Part shown: positions 1 through 11,729 of the stretch, in pieces
How positions within the stretch are numbered: position 1 is the first letter of the stretch
Layout of the letters: each line of letters begins with the position of its first letter
Source: Closterium sp. Naga37s-1
Lineage: Eukaryota; Streptophyta; Zygnematophyceae; Desmidiales; Closteriaceae
DNA length: 64,000 bases
Reading direction: 5' to 3'
Assembly: GCA_947471745.1 (NCBI GenBank)
Contig: CANJKZ010000511.1
Span: forward strand, 496,001 to 560,000
Program-made: the position numbers and the translations under genes
The notes under the pieces: generated by a model
Database searches by the model: none
The model's input: the letters and a program-made list of their open reading frames with translations, nothing else
Told to the model about the DNA's origin: nothing

Positions 1-717
1 CAGTGAGACTAGCAGCACGAGCAAGGTCAGACTCAGGGTCACGAACGTCAGGAAGAGAGAAATCTGGAGGAAACGGCAGAGCAACGCGCTGTGGAACAGA
101 GGAAGGAGGAGTGCCATAGTGTGTGTGCTGGGGACCGGTGGAGGACGAACACGAGGAGCACGACGACTAGTGCGAACAGTGCGAATAGGCGAGGCAGGAC
201 GAGACGCAGGCTCACGACGCTCTGTCAGGAAAACTGCCTGCTCAGTGTAAGGAGAACGAGCAAGGAGTGAGGAGCCAGGCTGTAACTGCGGCTGTGACTG
301 GTCAGGCGGAGGACACAGTAGAGGTGGAGTCAGGCCAGTGGAAGAAGGAAGACTAAGAACCTGGCGAAGCGCCAAGTCGGGTGGTGGTAGGGACGACTGC
401 GGCTGCGGGAAGAAGATCGGTCGTCGGTGCGCAGTTCCCACAGTACCAGAGTCTCCAGCTCCAGTACCACCAGCACCAGCACCTCCAGCAGCTCCAGCAC
501 CTCCAGCTCCAGCAGCTCCAGTGCCTCCAGCACCAGCAACTCCAGCACCTCCAGTACCAGCAACTCCAGTACCTCCAGCACCGTCAGCTCCAGCACCTCC
601 AGTACCAGCAGCTCCAGTACCTCCAGCACCAGCAGCTCCAGTACCTCCAACCCCATAACCCCAACCAGAGCGGCCTCGTCGAGAAACCCATTCGCGAAGC
701 TGCAGCGGCGAGAGAGT

Positions 718-2195
718 CTACTGTCGATGAGACTGCCGCTGCTGTCCAACACCAGAACTTCCAGTAGGAGCACCCACGACTCCACTGCCACTAGGACTTG
801 CAGCACCCCCCGAAGCAGCACCTCCAGAAGCAGCACCTTCAAGCAGCACCCCTAGAACTAGCACCTCCAGATTCAGCACCCCCAGGACCATTACCCCTAG
901 AGCCCGCACCTCCAGTGTCACTATACCTAGCAGCACCAAAGTCCACAGAAACAGGCTGCAGAGGCGGCGAAGACGGCCGAGGCAGAAAACCAGGAGGGGT
1001 CTCCAAGCGCGGGGAGCGGCTTGTGGCCGTTGTGTCGTCAGTAGCAGTGTCACCCCCCTCAGCTGGGCCACAGGTGTGAGAGGAGACTTCCAAAGGCTCA
1101 ACCAAGGGGGGTGGGTCGACTTGAGACACACCTGAGGGAGGGGGTCTATCGGGGGGGGACCTGGAACCAGGAAGAGGGGTGGCGGGGGGATAGGAGAAGA
1201 CACGTGGGGGTGGAGACGGTAGAAGCAAACCGACTCATCAAAGGTGACGCCCTGGGAGGACAGGATGCGGCGCGAGGCAGGGTGGTAAAATTGCCAGGGA
1301 GGGGCGTCCGTGGGAAAGCCAAGGAAGACGCAGCGGAGAGTGCGAGGAGAGAGCTTGCCCGCGGTAGGATCCCGGACAAGGGCAAGTGAGCCCCAGACCC
1401 GAAACGCTGATGCATCGCCAGGCTCCCCTGTCCAACGCAGTGTAGGCGAGGTCTCTGGCACAGAGACATGGGGCCAAAGGTTGAGCTGATGCGCGGCGTA
1501 TCGGACCGCAAATGGCCACAGAAAATGGGGAGCAGCCGCATGGATCATGGAGGTGCGAGCAACCTCCATGATCAAGCCAATGCGTTGTCAGCAATCCCAT
1601 TCTGCTGTGGAGAGGCCGGAAGCATGAACGACTGGGCGATGCCCTCCTCACGACAAAAGTCCTCAACGAGGCGGGAGGAAAAACCACCGCCTCTGTCGGA
1701 GTGCAGTCGCAGGACCTGAAGGTCCTGCTGAAACCGTGAGCGCATCTGGCGACGAACACTGCGGATCCAAGGGATCAAAACACCTTGGATATCTGCCTTG
1801 CTCTGCAAAGGGAAGACCGTGGTGTAGCGCGTGTAGTCGTCAACAACCAGTAGAAAGAAGCGCTCGTGGTTCTGTCCACGGACGCGGGCGGGGCCCCACA
1901 CGTCCATGTGGAGAGTCTGCAGAGAAGCAGTGGTCGGAGGAAACGAGGAGGAGTGAGGAGTGGCGCGCTGCCGCCCCTCGACGCAAGGAAGGCACGGCGA
2001 TGCAAGCGAGCGCGGGAGCGGGGGCAGGGACCTGGGGAGGCCAGAGACAAGGAGACGAGAGTGCATGCCACGCGGACGCGGCAGGGAGGGGTGATCAAGA
2101 CGGTGGTGCCATAGGAGAGATGGGTGCATGAGAAGGCGACACGAACAAGACGCAGCTAACTGACCCGACGCAGCCACCTGACCTGACGCAGCCAC
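718..2195 (-). pseudogene. Copia-1 pre-integrase and integrase region, broken
   Basis: Two overlapping minus-strand reading frames (1572-2195, then 718-1575) hold the GAG-pre-integrase zinc region (LLWHHRLDHPS, then CLPCVEG) and the integrase core. Visible integrase motifs are MDVWGP with the first catalytic Asp, VVDDYTRYTTVFPL, LHSDRGGGFSS with the second Asp, and PQQNG. The residue expected as the catalytic Glu after PQQNG is read as Asp (GIAD) next to a frame break, whereas Copia-2 keeps GVAERR. Downstream comes the conserved block HFLWPFAVRYAAHQLNLWP. Frame change plus loss of the Glu indicate an inactive integrase. Assignment is by family motifs. Confidence 0.85.
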
Positions 2196-2345
2196 CTGTG
2201 CAGACTCAGTGTCAGTGTGTACAGGTCAGACCCAGGTCTCCGAGTGAATGTGGCGAGGTGCTTGCAAGTGCGTGAGTCCGTGCAGATCGCCACAAGCTAA
2301 CCCCCAGGAGTAGTGGTGGTGACGAACTGGTCCTGGAGGACAGCG

Positions 2346-3971
2346 TTACTCACCAAGTTCGTAGTGAACGAGGGGAGGTGGAGACGAGCCGGAAGGGGTT
2401 GCCGGACACGGGAGAACTATGGAGGCACGTGCAACGACTGAGCCCCCAAAGGGGTCAGCTAGTGCGATCGGGACAGGTGCTGTGAGCGGTGTGACTGTGG
2501 TGCAATCGCAGAAGAAGCAGCAAGACGCTCCTGAGTCAAGTGTGAAGGTGTGCAAGGCATCGGCAGGAGCAGCACCTGTGACAGCAGACTCACAAGCACC
2601 TAGAGCAGCAGCCTCTACACCGGTAGCGTGAGGCACAAACGAGTAACAGTCACCCTCGACACTTGTAGAACCAGCATACATAGCATATAGGCCAGCATTG
2701 ATCTTGTCAAAGTCAAGAGCAAACACATCCACCCCCTTCGCTAGCAACCCTAACCAGTTGGGGATCTCAAGCTTATCACCGTACTCGGTGCGCCAGGCAT
2801 CCTCGAGACGGAAGAAACAGCGATACTCAGTGTGCCCAATCTTCCCGCAGGGGTCACCAGCTCGGGGACCCGTGCGCCTGACGTACGGGCAACGACCACT
2901 ACCCCCAGTGGAGCCACGCTGAACAACCCACTCACGAAGCTTCTGGGACGTGAGCGGCTCCTGCTGGCGTGGCTGTTGCTGCTGTCCGCTCCCAGAGCCT
3001 CCGCCGCCCCGAGCTGCACCCCCAGTCGCCACCCCAGAGTCTCCACCCTTACCAGGTCCACCCATACCGCCACCCGAGCCCCCTCCGCTCACCCCACCGC
3101 CTCCACCGCCGCCACCACCACCGCCACCACCCCCACTAGCGCCACCCCCGCCACCCTTACTCCCCCTGCCCTTGCCACTGCGGCGCCTCCCACTAGGAGC
3201 AGACGCAACACCGACCTCATCAGCACGAAGGAAGTCAACAGTATCAGCAGAGGCAACAGAGGGCGCGAGAAGGGAGGGAGAGCACCCCTCAAAGAAGGGG
3301 GAGCAGGGAGTGCCACGAGAGGCAGCGACAGCAACGGCATTGGTCTCAGCCTCGAGGAGATGCTTCTCTAGCGAGGCAAGTGTGATGTCAGTCGGGTCAA
3401 AGGCGAGGAAGTGATTCCTAACGGCACAAAGGGAGTCAGGGAGGCGAGTGATAAGGAAGTAAAGGGTGATGCACATCGGGGGCGGGTTCGCAGTCAGAAA
3501 GGCCAGCTTGAGAGCGGCGCGGTAACGAGTGTCACTAGAGCGAAGGTGGGTCATGAGATCAGCGACGGTGTGGAAGTCCGACAGCACAGGAAAGAGATAC
3601 GGCAGTATGAGACGGACTAGGGCAGTAGTAGAGGGGGAGGAGTAGCGAGTGACTACGGCGTCATAGAGTTCCTTGGCCATCTTAAGCTGGCCAAAATGGG
3701 CTCGCTCATCTAGCATGAGGTGGTTGCGGACAGCAAGGCGGGCGGTAGCATCGCGCGTGAGCCACTGCGAACGAGCTACACGGTCAGTTGACTCATCTGG
3801 GGCGGGAAGGGACCCGGACGTATGCTCGAACAGTGAGACATTAACCCTAGCTTCGCTCTGTAGGTACAGCTGGAGATCCTCTAGCCAGGTGTCAAACTTT
3901 ATCGGGCGCCACTCCGTTTCAAAGGTATGGACGGTAGCCATAGTAGGCAGTAGCAGCAGCAGTAGCAGCAA
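2346..3971 (-). pseudogene. Copia-1 Gag with zinc knuckle and protease start
   Basis: A 541-codon open frame. The likely start is the second Met (near 3941, MATVHTFETEW), because the first ten residues derive from a CAG repeat. It shows a UBN2-type Gag domain (WLEDLQLYLQSEARVN, then LAVRNHLMLDERAHFGQLKM), a Gly-rich tract (about 2950-3180), an atypical zinc knuckle (CPYVRRTGPRAGDPCGKIGH), and the aspartic protease signature LDSGASCCFF near the C-terminus. Gag packages RNA and builds the particle; the protease matures the polyprotein. This is the only intact Gag N-terminus of the three Copia copies here, since Copia-2 and Copia-3 lack it. The frame itself is uninterrupted, but the downstream pol is broken. 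Confidence 0.82.
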
Positions 3972-4535
3972 AGGCAGCTCGGCTGGGAGGCTCGGCAGGG
4001 CGGCTCAGCTGGGCAGCGCGGCTCGACAGGGCGGCGCAACTCGGGCAGGGCGGCGCTGCTCGGGCAGGGCAGGGAGGCACGGCGCGGGCGGCAGGAGCAG
4101 CTTAGCAGCAGCTGCAGCGCGGGCAGGACGCGTGCAGGCGGCGCAGGGCAGTGCGCGGGCTGTGCAGGCAGAGCGCGAGCGGCGCACGGGCAGCAGGGGC
4201 AGCACGTGGGCGGCGCAGGCAGAGTGCGGGCAGCGCGCGGGCAGAGCAAGCAGCGCGCGGGCACCACAGGCAGCGCGCAAGTTGTGCAGGCAACGCGCGG
4301 GCAGCGCGCGGGCAGCACAGGCAGCGTGCGGGCCGTGCGCGCGCAGGGTTCGTGCGACGCTGCGTGCGGGTCGCGCGCTGGGCATGGCAGAGCGCGCAGG
4401 GTAGCTCGGGCAGAGCAGCGTGCGGGACGCTGGTAGGGTAGGGCAGTAACTATCGAATTTCAGGCAGGGCAGGAAGGAACCGGGCGGAAACGAACTAATG
4501 GTGGGCCCTAACGGAGCGGTCCTAAGTAGGGACCT

Positions 4536-4547
4536 GCTCTGATACCA
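4536..4547 (-). other. Copia-1 primer binding site
   Basis: On the minus strand this reads TGGTATCAGAGC, the usual plant Copia primer site complementary to the 3' end of initiator tRNA-Met. It lies one base inside the LTR that starts at 4549. Confidence 0.9.
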
Positions 4548-4603
4548 TGTTAGAAGTATGGGGTAGGAATGTCGATTAGGTCAAGGGAGGGGTACAAGGA
4601 GAG

Positions 4604-5212
4604 CAGGCCCCACGATATCAGGGCAAAACATCCTGATTACCCTGAATTCAAGATGCATATTTGAATTTGCCCTGTAATTTCAGAATAGTGCCACTTTTAA
4701 CACTGAGCTCTCAGGATGTTATTATATGAAATGCCTTGGAAAATCAGGATGGCTGTGGTTTTATTCCCTGTAGTGTCAGGATGGATGTCAAGGCTTGCCC
4801 TGACGCGTTTTTGATTTTTTTGGGGGGGGGGGGGTTACCGTTTCCCGGGAATTTGTTCCCCATAAAAATTTCCCCCGTGCGGATTGCTTTCTGCCTTCGC
4901 GACCCCCTTGCACTTCCGACCCTGCGCAACGCACCAACCAAACGCATCAGATGGGGGAAACAGGGAACACTCCCATCTCATCGTGTGCCATGCTGCTATG
5001 CTCTGCTTAGCAGAGTCTGGTCTGGTCTGTGCTGAAATCTGAACCCTGAACACATGTTTTTTTGCCCTGACAAGTCAGGATTAATGTCTGTAGAAGCCCT
5101 GAACATATAGGAAGGCTTTGAAAATTTGCCCTGACAAATCAGGGCATTTTTTAAAGATGTTAGAAAAGTGCCCTGAGGCCTCAGGGTGCCCCAATTCCTA
5201 GCACGGGCCCTG
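4604..5212. mobile_element. hAT-like MITE inserted in the Copia-1 LTR
   Basis: A 609-bp non-coding insert flanked by a perfect 8-bp target duplication AAGGAGAG (4596-4603 and 5213-5220), the hallmark of hAT transposons. Its ends are imperfect inverted repeats (CAGGCCCCACGATA at left; CAGGGCCCGTGCTA as the reverse complement at right). Inside are many scattered CCCTGA/TCAGGG words and a G-run near 4822-4834. No transposase is encoded. Removing it rejoins the flanking LTR sequence in register with the LTR of Copia-3. Confidence 0.85.
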
Positions 5213-5297
5213 AAGGAGAGTGTCGAGATGAATTTTATACCCCCTAAAGGTAGCCCCAATACAGCCTAGATGGAACTAAACATACCGTATCACCCTG

Positions 5298-5506
5298 TGT
5301 TGAGATTAGGAGCTTGGGAGATGGAGCTAGGGAGATGGTATCGAGAAGGTTTTGGCCAAAGAGGGCTTCAATAAAGGCAAAGCATAGAAGATATAGGAAA
5401 GAGGAAGGGAGAAGAAGAGGGTACACCACCAGCAGTTGATGCTAATAACTAAACTACTACACTAGCAAGCTATAGGCAGTTATAAGATATGCAATATCAA
5501 TTAACA
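5298..5506 (-). repeat. TRIM-like element, 3' LTR
   Basis: Left copy of the 209-bp LTR; its partner is 13534-13742. Confidence 0.88.
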
Positions 5507-5735
5507 CACCCCCGTAACTAGTGGTGTCTGGCACCAGGTTGCCTGTAGAGCGGTTGCTTGTAGCTGGGATATGCACAGAAACAGCGGTTGCTGGCCGGCA
5601 GCACCTGTGAACGCCATAACGGAGGAGGGCGCGGAGGGCGCGGAGGAGGGCTGGGATAACCGGAGGGCGTAGGATGCTGGTGATTAACACCAACCGTTGG
5701 ATAGGACGAGGAAGCTGGTGGCGCACAGGCGGAGA

Positions 5736-6080
5736 GCCGAGGAGAAGCGGCTGGAGGAGCAAACAAGCGGAGGAGGAGGCGGCTGGAGGAGAGGAGAGAG
5801 GAGATAAGAGGAGAGAGGAGGAGGCGGTTGGACGAGAGGAGAGAGGAGAGGAGAGGAGAGGAGAAGAGGAGATGAGAGGAGGAGAGGAGAGGAGAGGAGA
5901 GGAGAGGAGAGGAGAGAGGAGGAGGCGGCTGGACGAGAGGAGAGAGGGGAGGAGAGGAGAGGCAAAGAGGAGAGTAGAGGAGGAGAGGAGAGGAGAGGAG
6001 AGGAGAGGAGATAGGAGGAGGAGAAGCGACTGGAGGAGAGGAGAGGGTGAAGCGGAAGGAGGAGGAGAAGTGAGGAGACT
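5736..6080. repeat. GAGGA-rich simple repeat
   Basis: Irregular AGGAG/GAGGAGAG microsatellite inside the TRIM-like element. It creates long but meaningless open frames on both strands. Confidence 0.9.
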
Positions 6081-6593
6081 GCTGCTGGAATTTCACGCCA
6101 CCCTCTCAACCTTTCCCCCCCCCCCCACCCGCTGCAGGAGCAGCAGGGAGAGGGAGGAGAAGGCGACGGCTGTTGGTCATGGCGGACTCCCGCCACCCCC
6201 TCACCCTCCCCCCCCCCCCCTTCAGCGACAAGTGCTGCAGGGGGTGAGAGGAGAGAGGAGAGGCGGCGATGTAGGAGCGTGGCATCACCTCCTGCATCAA
6301 CCACCCAACCCCCCCCCCCACACCCGCCAGCCCCCGTCTCAGCGACGGTTGTTGCTGCCGCAGCAGCAGCAGAGGGGTTGACGGGAGGGCGGGCAGGGAC
6401 TGGGGGTGGCGCACGACGGGGGGCCGTGGCGAAGGCGCGACGAAGCAGCGACGGGGCAGCATGGCCGCGATCGACAGGGCGACGAGCGGGGGCAGCGAGG
6501 CCGCGAGCAACGGGACATTCGCCCCGTCGATCACGCTGCCCGTCGAAACCGTCGCCGATTTCGACGCGACGGTCGCGTTGATGGGGCGATCGC

Positions 6594-6725
6594 TGTCAGA
6601 AATGAACAAGAGTGGTTGGACTAGGAAAAGAGTTGGGTACAAGTAGGAAACCCTAAACTTACTGTACCCCATAGTAACTACCCCACTACAGCCTAAACAA
6701 ACTCTAGCAGATATAACATTTGACA
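6594..6725 (-). repeat. Copia-2 3' LTR
   Basis: 132 bp with 5-bp inverted ends TGTCA/TGACA; one mismatch to the copy at 13292-13423. Confidence 0.95.
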
Positions 6726-7017
6726 TACCCCCATAGGCAAAGTGGGGGAGAGCAAGGGGTCACAAGACCAGTCAAGAAAGGCAAAGCAAGCTCAGGGTGG
6801 ATCACAATGTCACCACACACTCTGAGCACAAGCAAAGGGCCACAAGGCCAGTTCACATGCAGAGGCATATATGCAACACAAACAGCACAGTGATCTCCAC
6901 CTAGTAAAGCAAGCATGCAGGTATATATATATATCACAGTACAAGCACAGCCTACAGCAAGTGAGGAAAAGTGGGCACAAGCCCTAGCATAGTGCAGAAA
7001 CGCTGATGATCACCAGA

Positions 7018-8447
7018 CTAAAGTGCCTTGGTGAATATATCAGCAGTGTTGGCCCGAGTGGCCACGTAACGCAGACGAAGCTGACCACGCTGCTGCAACT
7101 TTCGAGCCAGGAAGTAACGCAGAGCGATGTGCTTTGTTCTGTGCTGCAGTCTGTGCTCCTCACACAAGGCAATGATAGCCTTGTTGTCGACGTACAGCAC
7201 TGGAGGAGAACGACGCCGCTCTCCCAAGTCAGTCAGCAGGTAGGTGAGCCAGCGTAACTCCTGTGCAGCCATGGCTGTGGCGTAGATCTCAGCCTCACAA
7301 CTGGAGCTGAGAACTGAAGACGAGCGTGTAGAACGCCAAGAAACTGAACCAGAGCCAAGGCTGAAGGTGTAACCCTGTGACGACCGCTGAGTAGCCTGGT
7401 CGTCAACCCAAGAAGCGTCTGAGTGCCCAGTGAGAACAACTGAGCTCCTCCCTCCAAGCACGAGCCCCATGCCTTATGTACTGCATAAGTAGCGTAGTAC
7501 CCTCTTAGCAGCATCCATGTGCACCTTTCGGTGCCGACTAGGAGCCACATGGCGAGCCAGAAGGCCAAGAGGGTACGCGAGGTCAGGACGAGTGCAAGTC
7601 ATCAAGTACATGAGGCAGCCAACTAGCTCTGGGTAAGGACCACTCGGCTCTACGGACTCGTCTGAAGGTGGAGCTGAGAGCGAGTGACTTGTAGCCAGAG
7701 GAGTGGCCTGTGCCGAGGACCAGGTGAAGCTGAAGCGCTGAAGGACCTGCAGCACCATGTGTGACTGAGTCAGTGTGATGGTGCGGCGTGCTCTGTCCCG
7801 GGTGATCTGCAAGCCAAGGTAGCTGCGCAGTTCACCCAGGTCTGTGCACGTGTGTCTCTTCTGCAGCTCCGACTTCACCAGGGCGAGAGCCTCAGTGTTA
7901 CAGTGGCAAAGACCAAGTCGTCGACGTACACGAGGATGTAGAACGGCGGCAGCGAAGTGTCGGTGCGCAGAAACAGCGACGGGTCAGCAGTAGAAGGCGC
8001 GAACCCAAGAGCCGCAAGTGTAGTCCTCAGTGTGTCGTGCCACTCACGTGGCGCCTGGCGGAGACCGTAGACAGGCCGCCGGAGGCTCCACTGGGTACCA
8101 GGAGGGAACGACCCAGTGAAGCCAGGAGGGCGGCGCAGCCAGATCTCCTCGTGCAGGCTGCCCTGCAAGAAAGCTGTGCTGAAGTCAAGAGAGTGAAGCT
8201 CGTAGTCATGCTGAGCGGCAACGTGCAGTAGCACCCAAAGAGTGGTCATCTTCGGGGTGGGGGAGAAGGTCAGGAAGAAGTCTACTCCCTCTCGCTGACT
8301 GAAGCCTCGAGCAACGTAACGAGCCTTGAAGACAGGCGGAGAACCTGGCGGCCGCTTCACCCTGAAAATCCACACGCCACTGACGATGTTCGCCCCAGGA
8401 GGGGGAACCTCGTCGACGTAAGTGCCAGTGGACTTCCAGGATGCCAT
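7018..8447 (-). pseudogene. Copia-2 reverse transcriptase and RNase H, broken
   Basis: Three minus-strand frames together form RVT_2 and the Ty1/Copia RNase H. RT (7875-8447) shows KARYVARGFSQREG, LDFSTAFLQGSLHEEIWL and the catalytic YVDD (LVYVDDLVFA). The next part (7474-7878) has the RT thumb region with GCLMYLMTCTRPDLAYPL. RNase H (7018-7470) has SDASWVDD, SSCEAEIYA and LYVDNKAIIAL, and ends at RANTADIFTKAL. A frameshift right after YVDD (about 7890) and a stop before GMGLVLGG (about 7471) interrupt the frame relative to Copia-3, which is open at those places. Confidence 0.88.
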
Positions 8448-10598
8448 CTATGCGTCCATGGCTGACTGCCACTGAGAGGAGTACTCACCCGCGATCGCCT
8501 CAGCGTAAGAGCGCGGGGTCGGGATGTCTGGTGCATCCGGGTCTCCCTCAGGTGCAATCAGCATGGACACGAGATGAGGTACAGCAGCGGCAAAGCACTC
8601 AAACTCCTCCTGCTTGTCCTCAAGGACGTCCGTGCCAAGAGCACACTCACCCCCGATGGACGGAGGACAGACAGACTCAGACTCAGCAACAAGACTGGCA
8701 GTGTAGTCTAGACGACAGTGAGCAGCAAAGTCGACAAGCTCAGCAACTAAGGCAGACGCAACAGCTGACTCAAAGGAAGGGTCAGTGACAGCAGTGGCCA
8801 GGAGACGCGTGACAGTAGGACTAGCAGCACGAAGAGAGTCAGACTCCGGGTCCGCAAGGGCAGGAAGAGAGGACGCAGGAGGAGAAGGCAAAGGGACACG
8901 CTGCGGAGCAGTGGAAAGACGAAGCGTCATCTGGTGAGTGCCTGGGACAGCAGGAGGACGCTGACGCGGGACACGACGACCAGTGCGAGCAGCTCGAACA
9001 GGTGACGCAGAACGAGACTCAGGCAACACAGGACGAGACGCAGGCTCACGATGCTCCGTAAGACCTCCTGTCGGACCAGTGTAGGGAGAAGGACCAGGAA
9101 GTGGTGAGGCAGGCTGTAACGGTGACTGCGACTGGACAGGCGGAGGACACTCTAAGGAGGGAGCAGGACAAGGAGGAGGCGGCGGACCAAGAACCTGCTG
9201 AAGGAGCGGAACGAAGTACGGCCGCGGCCGTGGAGTGCCCCCAGAACCAGCAGAGACAGCACCAGAACCGCCAGCAGTAGCTCCAACTCCTGCAGCACCA
9301 CCAGCAGCTCCAGGAGTGCCAACTCCAGTACCCCCAGTAGTACCAGCTCCAGCCGCACCGTTGGCTCCAGCACCTGCAGGAGGACGAGCGTCAGCGCCTC
9401 CAGCTCCAGCCCCTGCAGCACCACCAGCCCCAGGACCAGTAGCACCTCCAGCAGCTCCAGTAGCACCTCCAGTCCCAGCAGCTCCAGTACCGCCAGTCCG
9501 AGCACCTCCAGGACCAGTGGCTCCAGCACCTCCAGCGCCAACCCCAGGGTTAGGAGCTACACAAACTCCAGTAAGCCCAGCGCCCTCAGCTCCAGCTCCA
9601 GTAGCACCTCCAGCGCCCACATCACCACGGCGGCGGCGACAGTACCGAGAGTACCACTCACGTAGCTGCTGGGAAGAGAGAGCGCCCCCAGGCGCACCAC
9701 CCCCAGGCTCAGGACCTCCAGGCTCAGCACCCCCAGGCTCAGCACCCGCAGTCTCCGCACCCCCAGGCTCAGCACCCCTAGTCTCCGCACCCCCAGGCTC
9801 AGCACCCCCAATCTCCGCACCCCCAGGCTCAGCACCCCCAGTCTCCGCACCCCCAGGCTCAGCACCCCCAGTCTCAGTACCCCCAGACCCAGCACCACCA
9901 GGCTCAGCACGCTCAGGCTCAGCACGCTCAGTACCTCGCGCAGGACCAGAGTCGACAGCTAACTCGACAGGCTCGACCGGGTCTACCTGGGAAACACCTG
10001 AGGGAGCAGGAACCTGGGGAGGCAGGGGGTCTACCGAAGCAGCACCTGGCGTGAGGAAGAGCGGCGGAGGGGGGAGCGGGGCAGTGCGGTAGGGGAAAAG
10101 ACAGTAAAAGGGGACCGACTCGTCAAAAGTGACGTCCTGAGAGGGGAAGACACGGCGCGAGGTGGGGTGGTAAAACTGCCAGCCAGGCGCGTCAGGGACA
10201 AAGCCCAGGAAGACACAAGGAACGGCGCGGGAGGAGAGCTTGTCCGCGGACGTATCGTGGACAAAGGCACGAGATCCCCAGACACGGAACACAGACGCAT
10301 TGCCAACCTCTCCCGTCCAACGCAGTGTCGGCGAGGTCTCCGGAGCAGAGACACGGGGCCAGAGGTTGAGTTGATGCACGACGTAGCGGACCGCAAACGG
10401 CCACAGAAAATGGGGGGCAACCGCATGGACCAAGGAGGTACGAGCGACCTCCATGACCAAGCCAATGCGGCGCTCAGCAACCCCATTCTGCTGAGGAGAG
10501 GTCGGAAGCGTGAACGTCTGCTCAATGCCCTCCCCCTGACAGAAGGCCTCCAAGAGGCCAGAGGAAAACTCACCACCTCTGTTAGAGTGCAGTCGCAA
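8448..10598 (-). pseudogene. Copia-2 integrase C-terminal half and low-complexity linker
   Basis: An open frame of 716 codons. The N-terminal part is the integrase end with LHSNRGGEFSSG, the catalytic Glu context PQQNGVAERR and HFLWPFAVRYVVHQLNLWP. It is followed by a very long linker dominated by GGAEPGGAE and AGAGGA repeats (about 9235-9940) with the peptide SSQQLREWYSRYC, and ends in a conserved block next to RT. An in-frame TAG separates it from the RT frame (MDA-stop-MASWKS); a second TAG near 10628 separates it from the upstream integrase part. Confidence 0.85.
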
Positions 10599-10631
10599 GA
10601 CGGGAAGGTCCGTGCGAAAGCGCCTCTCCAG

Positions 10632-11729
10632 CTAGAGACGGGTAGCGCGGATCCAAGGGATCAAGACAGCAGGGACCTCTCCCTTGGTGCGCAAGGGGAA
10701 GACCGTGGTGTAACGCGTGTAGTCGTCAACTACCAGCAAGAAGTAGCGCTCTTCGCCCTGTCCACGGACGCGGGCTGGGCCCCACACGTCCATGTGAAGG
10801 GTCTGCAGAGGAGCCTCCGTCGGGGGGAACTCAGAGGAGTGAGGGGTGGCACGCTGCTGCCCCTCGACACAGGGAAGGCAAGGAGGGGCAGGGGACGGTG
10901 GCAGGGGAGGCAGTGACCTGGGGAGACCAGAGACAAGGAAACGAGAGTGCATGCCACGAAGGCGCTGCATCGAAGGGTGCCCAAGGCGGTGGTGCCAGAG
11001 GACCGTCCGGTGCGACAGGGTGCGACACGAGCAGGGGGCGGACAACTGACCTGACGCAGACGCAGACGCCGCTACCTGAGGGGACTCAGTGGTCAGTGTG
11101 CACAAGTCCGACCCCGGCTGCCGAGTGAAGGTAGCCAGGTGACGACCCGTCTGGGCACACGTGCAGTGTGTCACACGCTCGTAGGCAGGGGTGAACTGGT
11201 GAACACCCGCGTCCTGGAGAGCGGAACCTGCCACCAAGTTCGTAGAGAACGAGGGGAGGTAAAGGCCCGACAGTGTGCCAGACGGGACAGCAGGACAAGG
11301 GAGGGCAGTGGTGGAGGTCGCAAGGACCGGACCCCCGGAGGGGTCAGCCAGGGAGACAGCAACCGGTCTAGGGAGCTGCTCTAGGGCAGTGCGGTCGCGA
11401 AAGAAACAGCGGGAAGCACAAGAGTCCAGTGTGAAGGTGTGAAGTGCCTCAGTAGACGCAGTACCTGAAGGCGTAGACTCACAAGCACCTGAAGCAGCAG
11501 ACACACCTGCACCTAGAGCAGCAGCCTCACCAGGACCTGGAGCAGCAGACGTACTAGCACCTAGAGCGGCAGCCGCACCGGCACCTGGAGCAGCAGACTG
11601 GATACTGGGGTCAGGCGGCACACACAGGTGACATGCTCCCTCGGCACTAGTAGACAATGCATACATTGCAGTGAGAATAGCATCATAGTCAAGAGCAAAG
11701 ATATCTACCCTCTGCCTAAGCAGCTCCAC
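10632..11729 (-). pseudogene. Copia-2 protease, pre-integrase and integrase N-terminal part
   Basis: Reads from the end of Gag (ALDYDAILTAMYALSTS) through a protease (LHTFTLDSCASRCFF), the GAG-pre-integrase domain (TVLWHHRLGHPSM, CLPCVEGQQRATPH) and the integrase start (MDVWGPARV, FLLVVDDYTRYT). The protease active site reads LDSCAS where Copia-1 has LDSGAS; the Gly-to-Cys change next to the catalytic Asp suggests an inactive protease. Confidence 0.83.

Noticed and set aside
5674-6381. Long open frames on both strands in the GAGGA repeat
   Set aside because: They come from simple-sequence DNA; composition is Arg/Glu or Ser/Leu only, with no motif.
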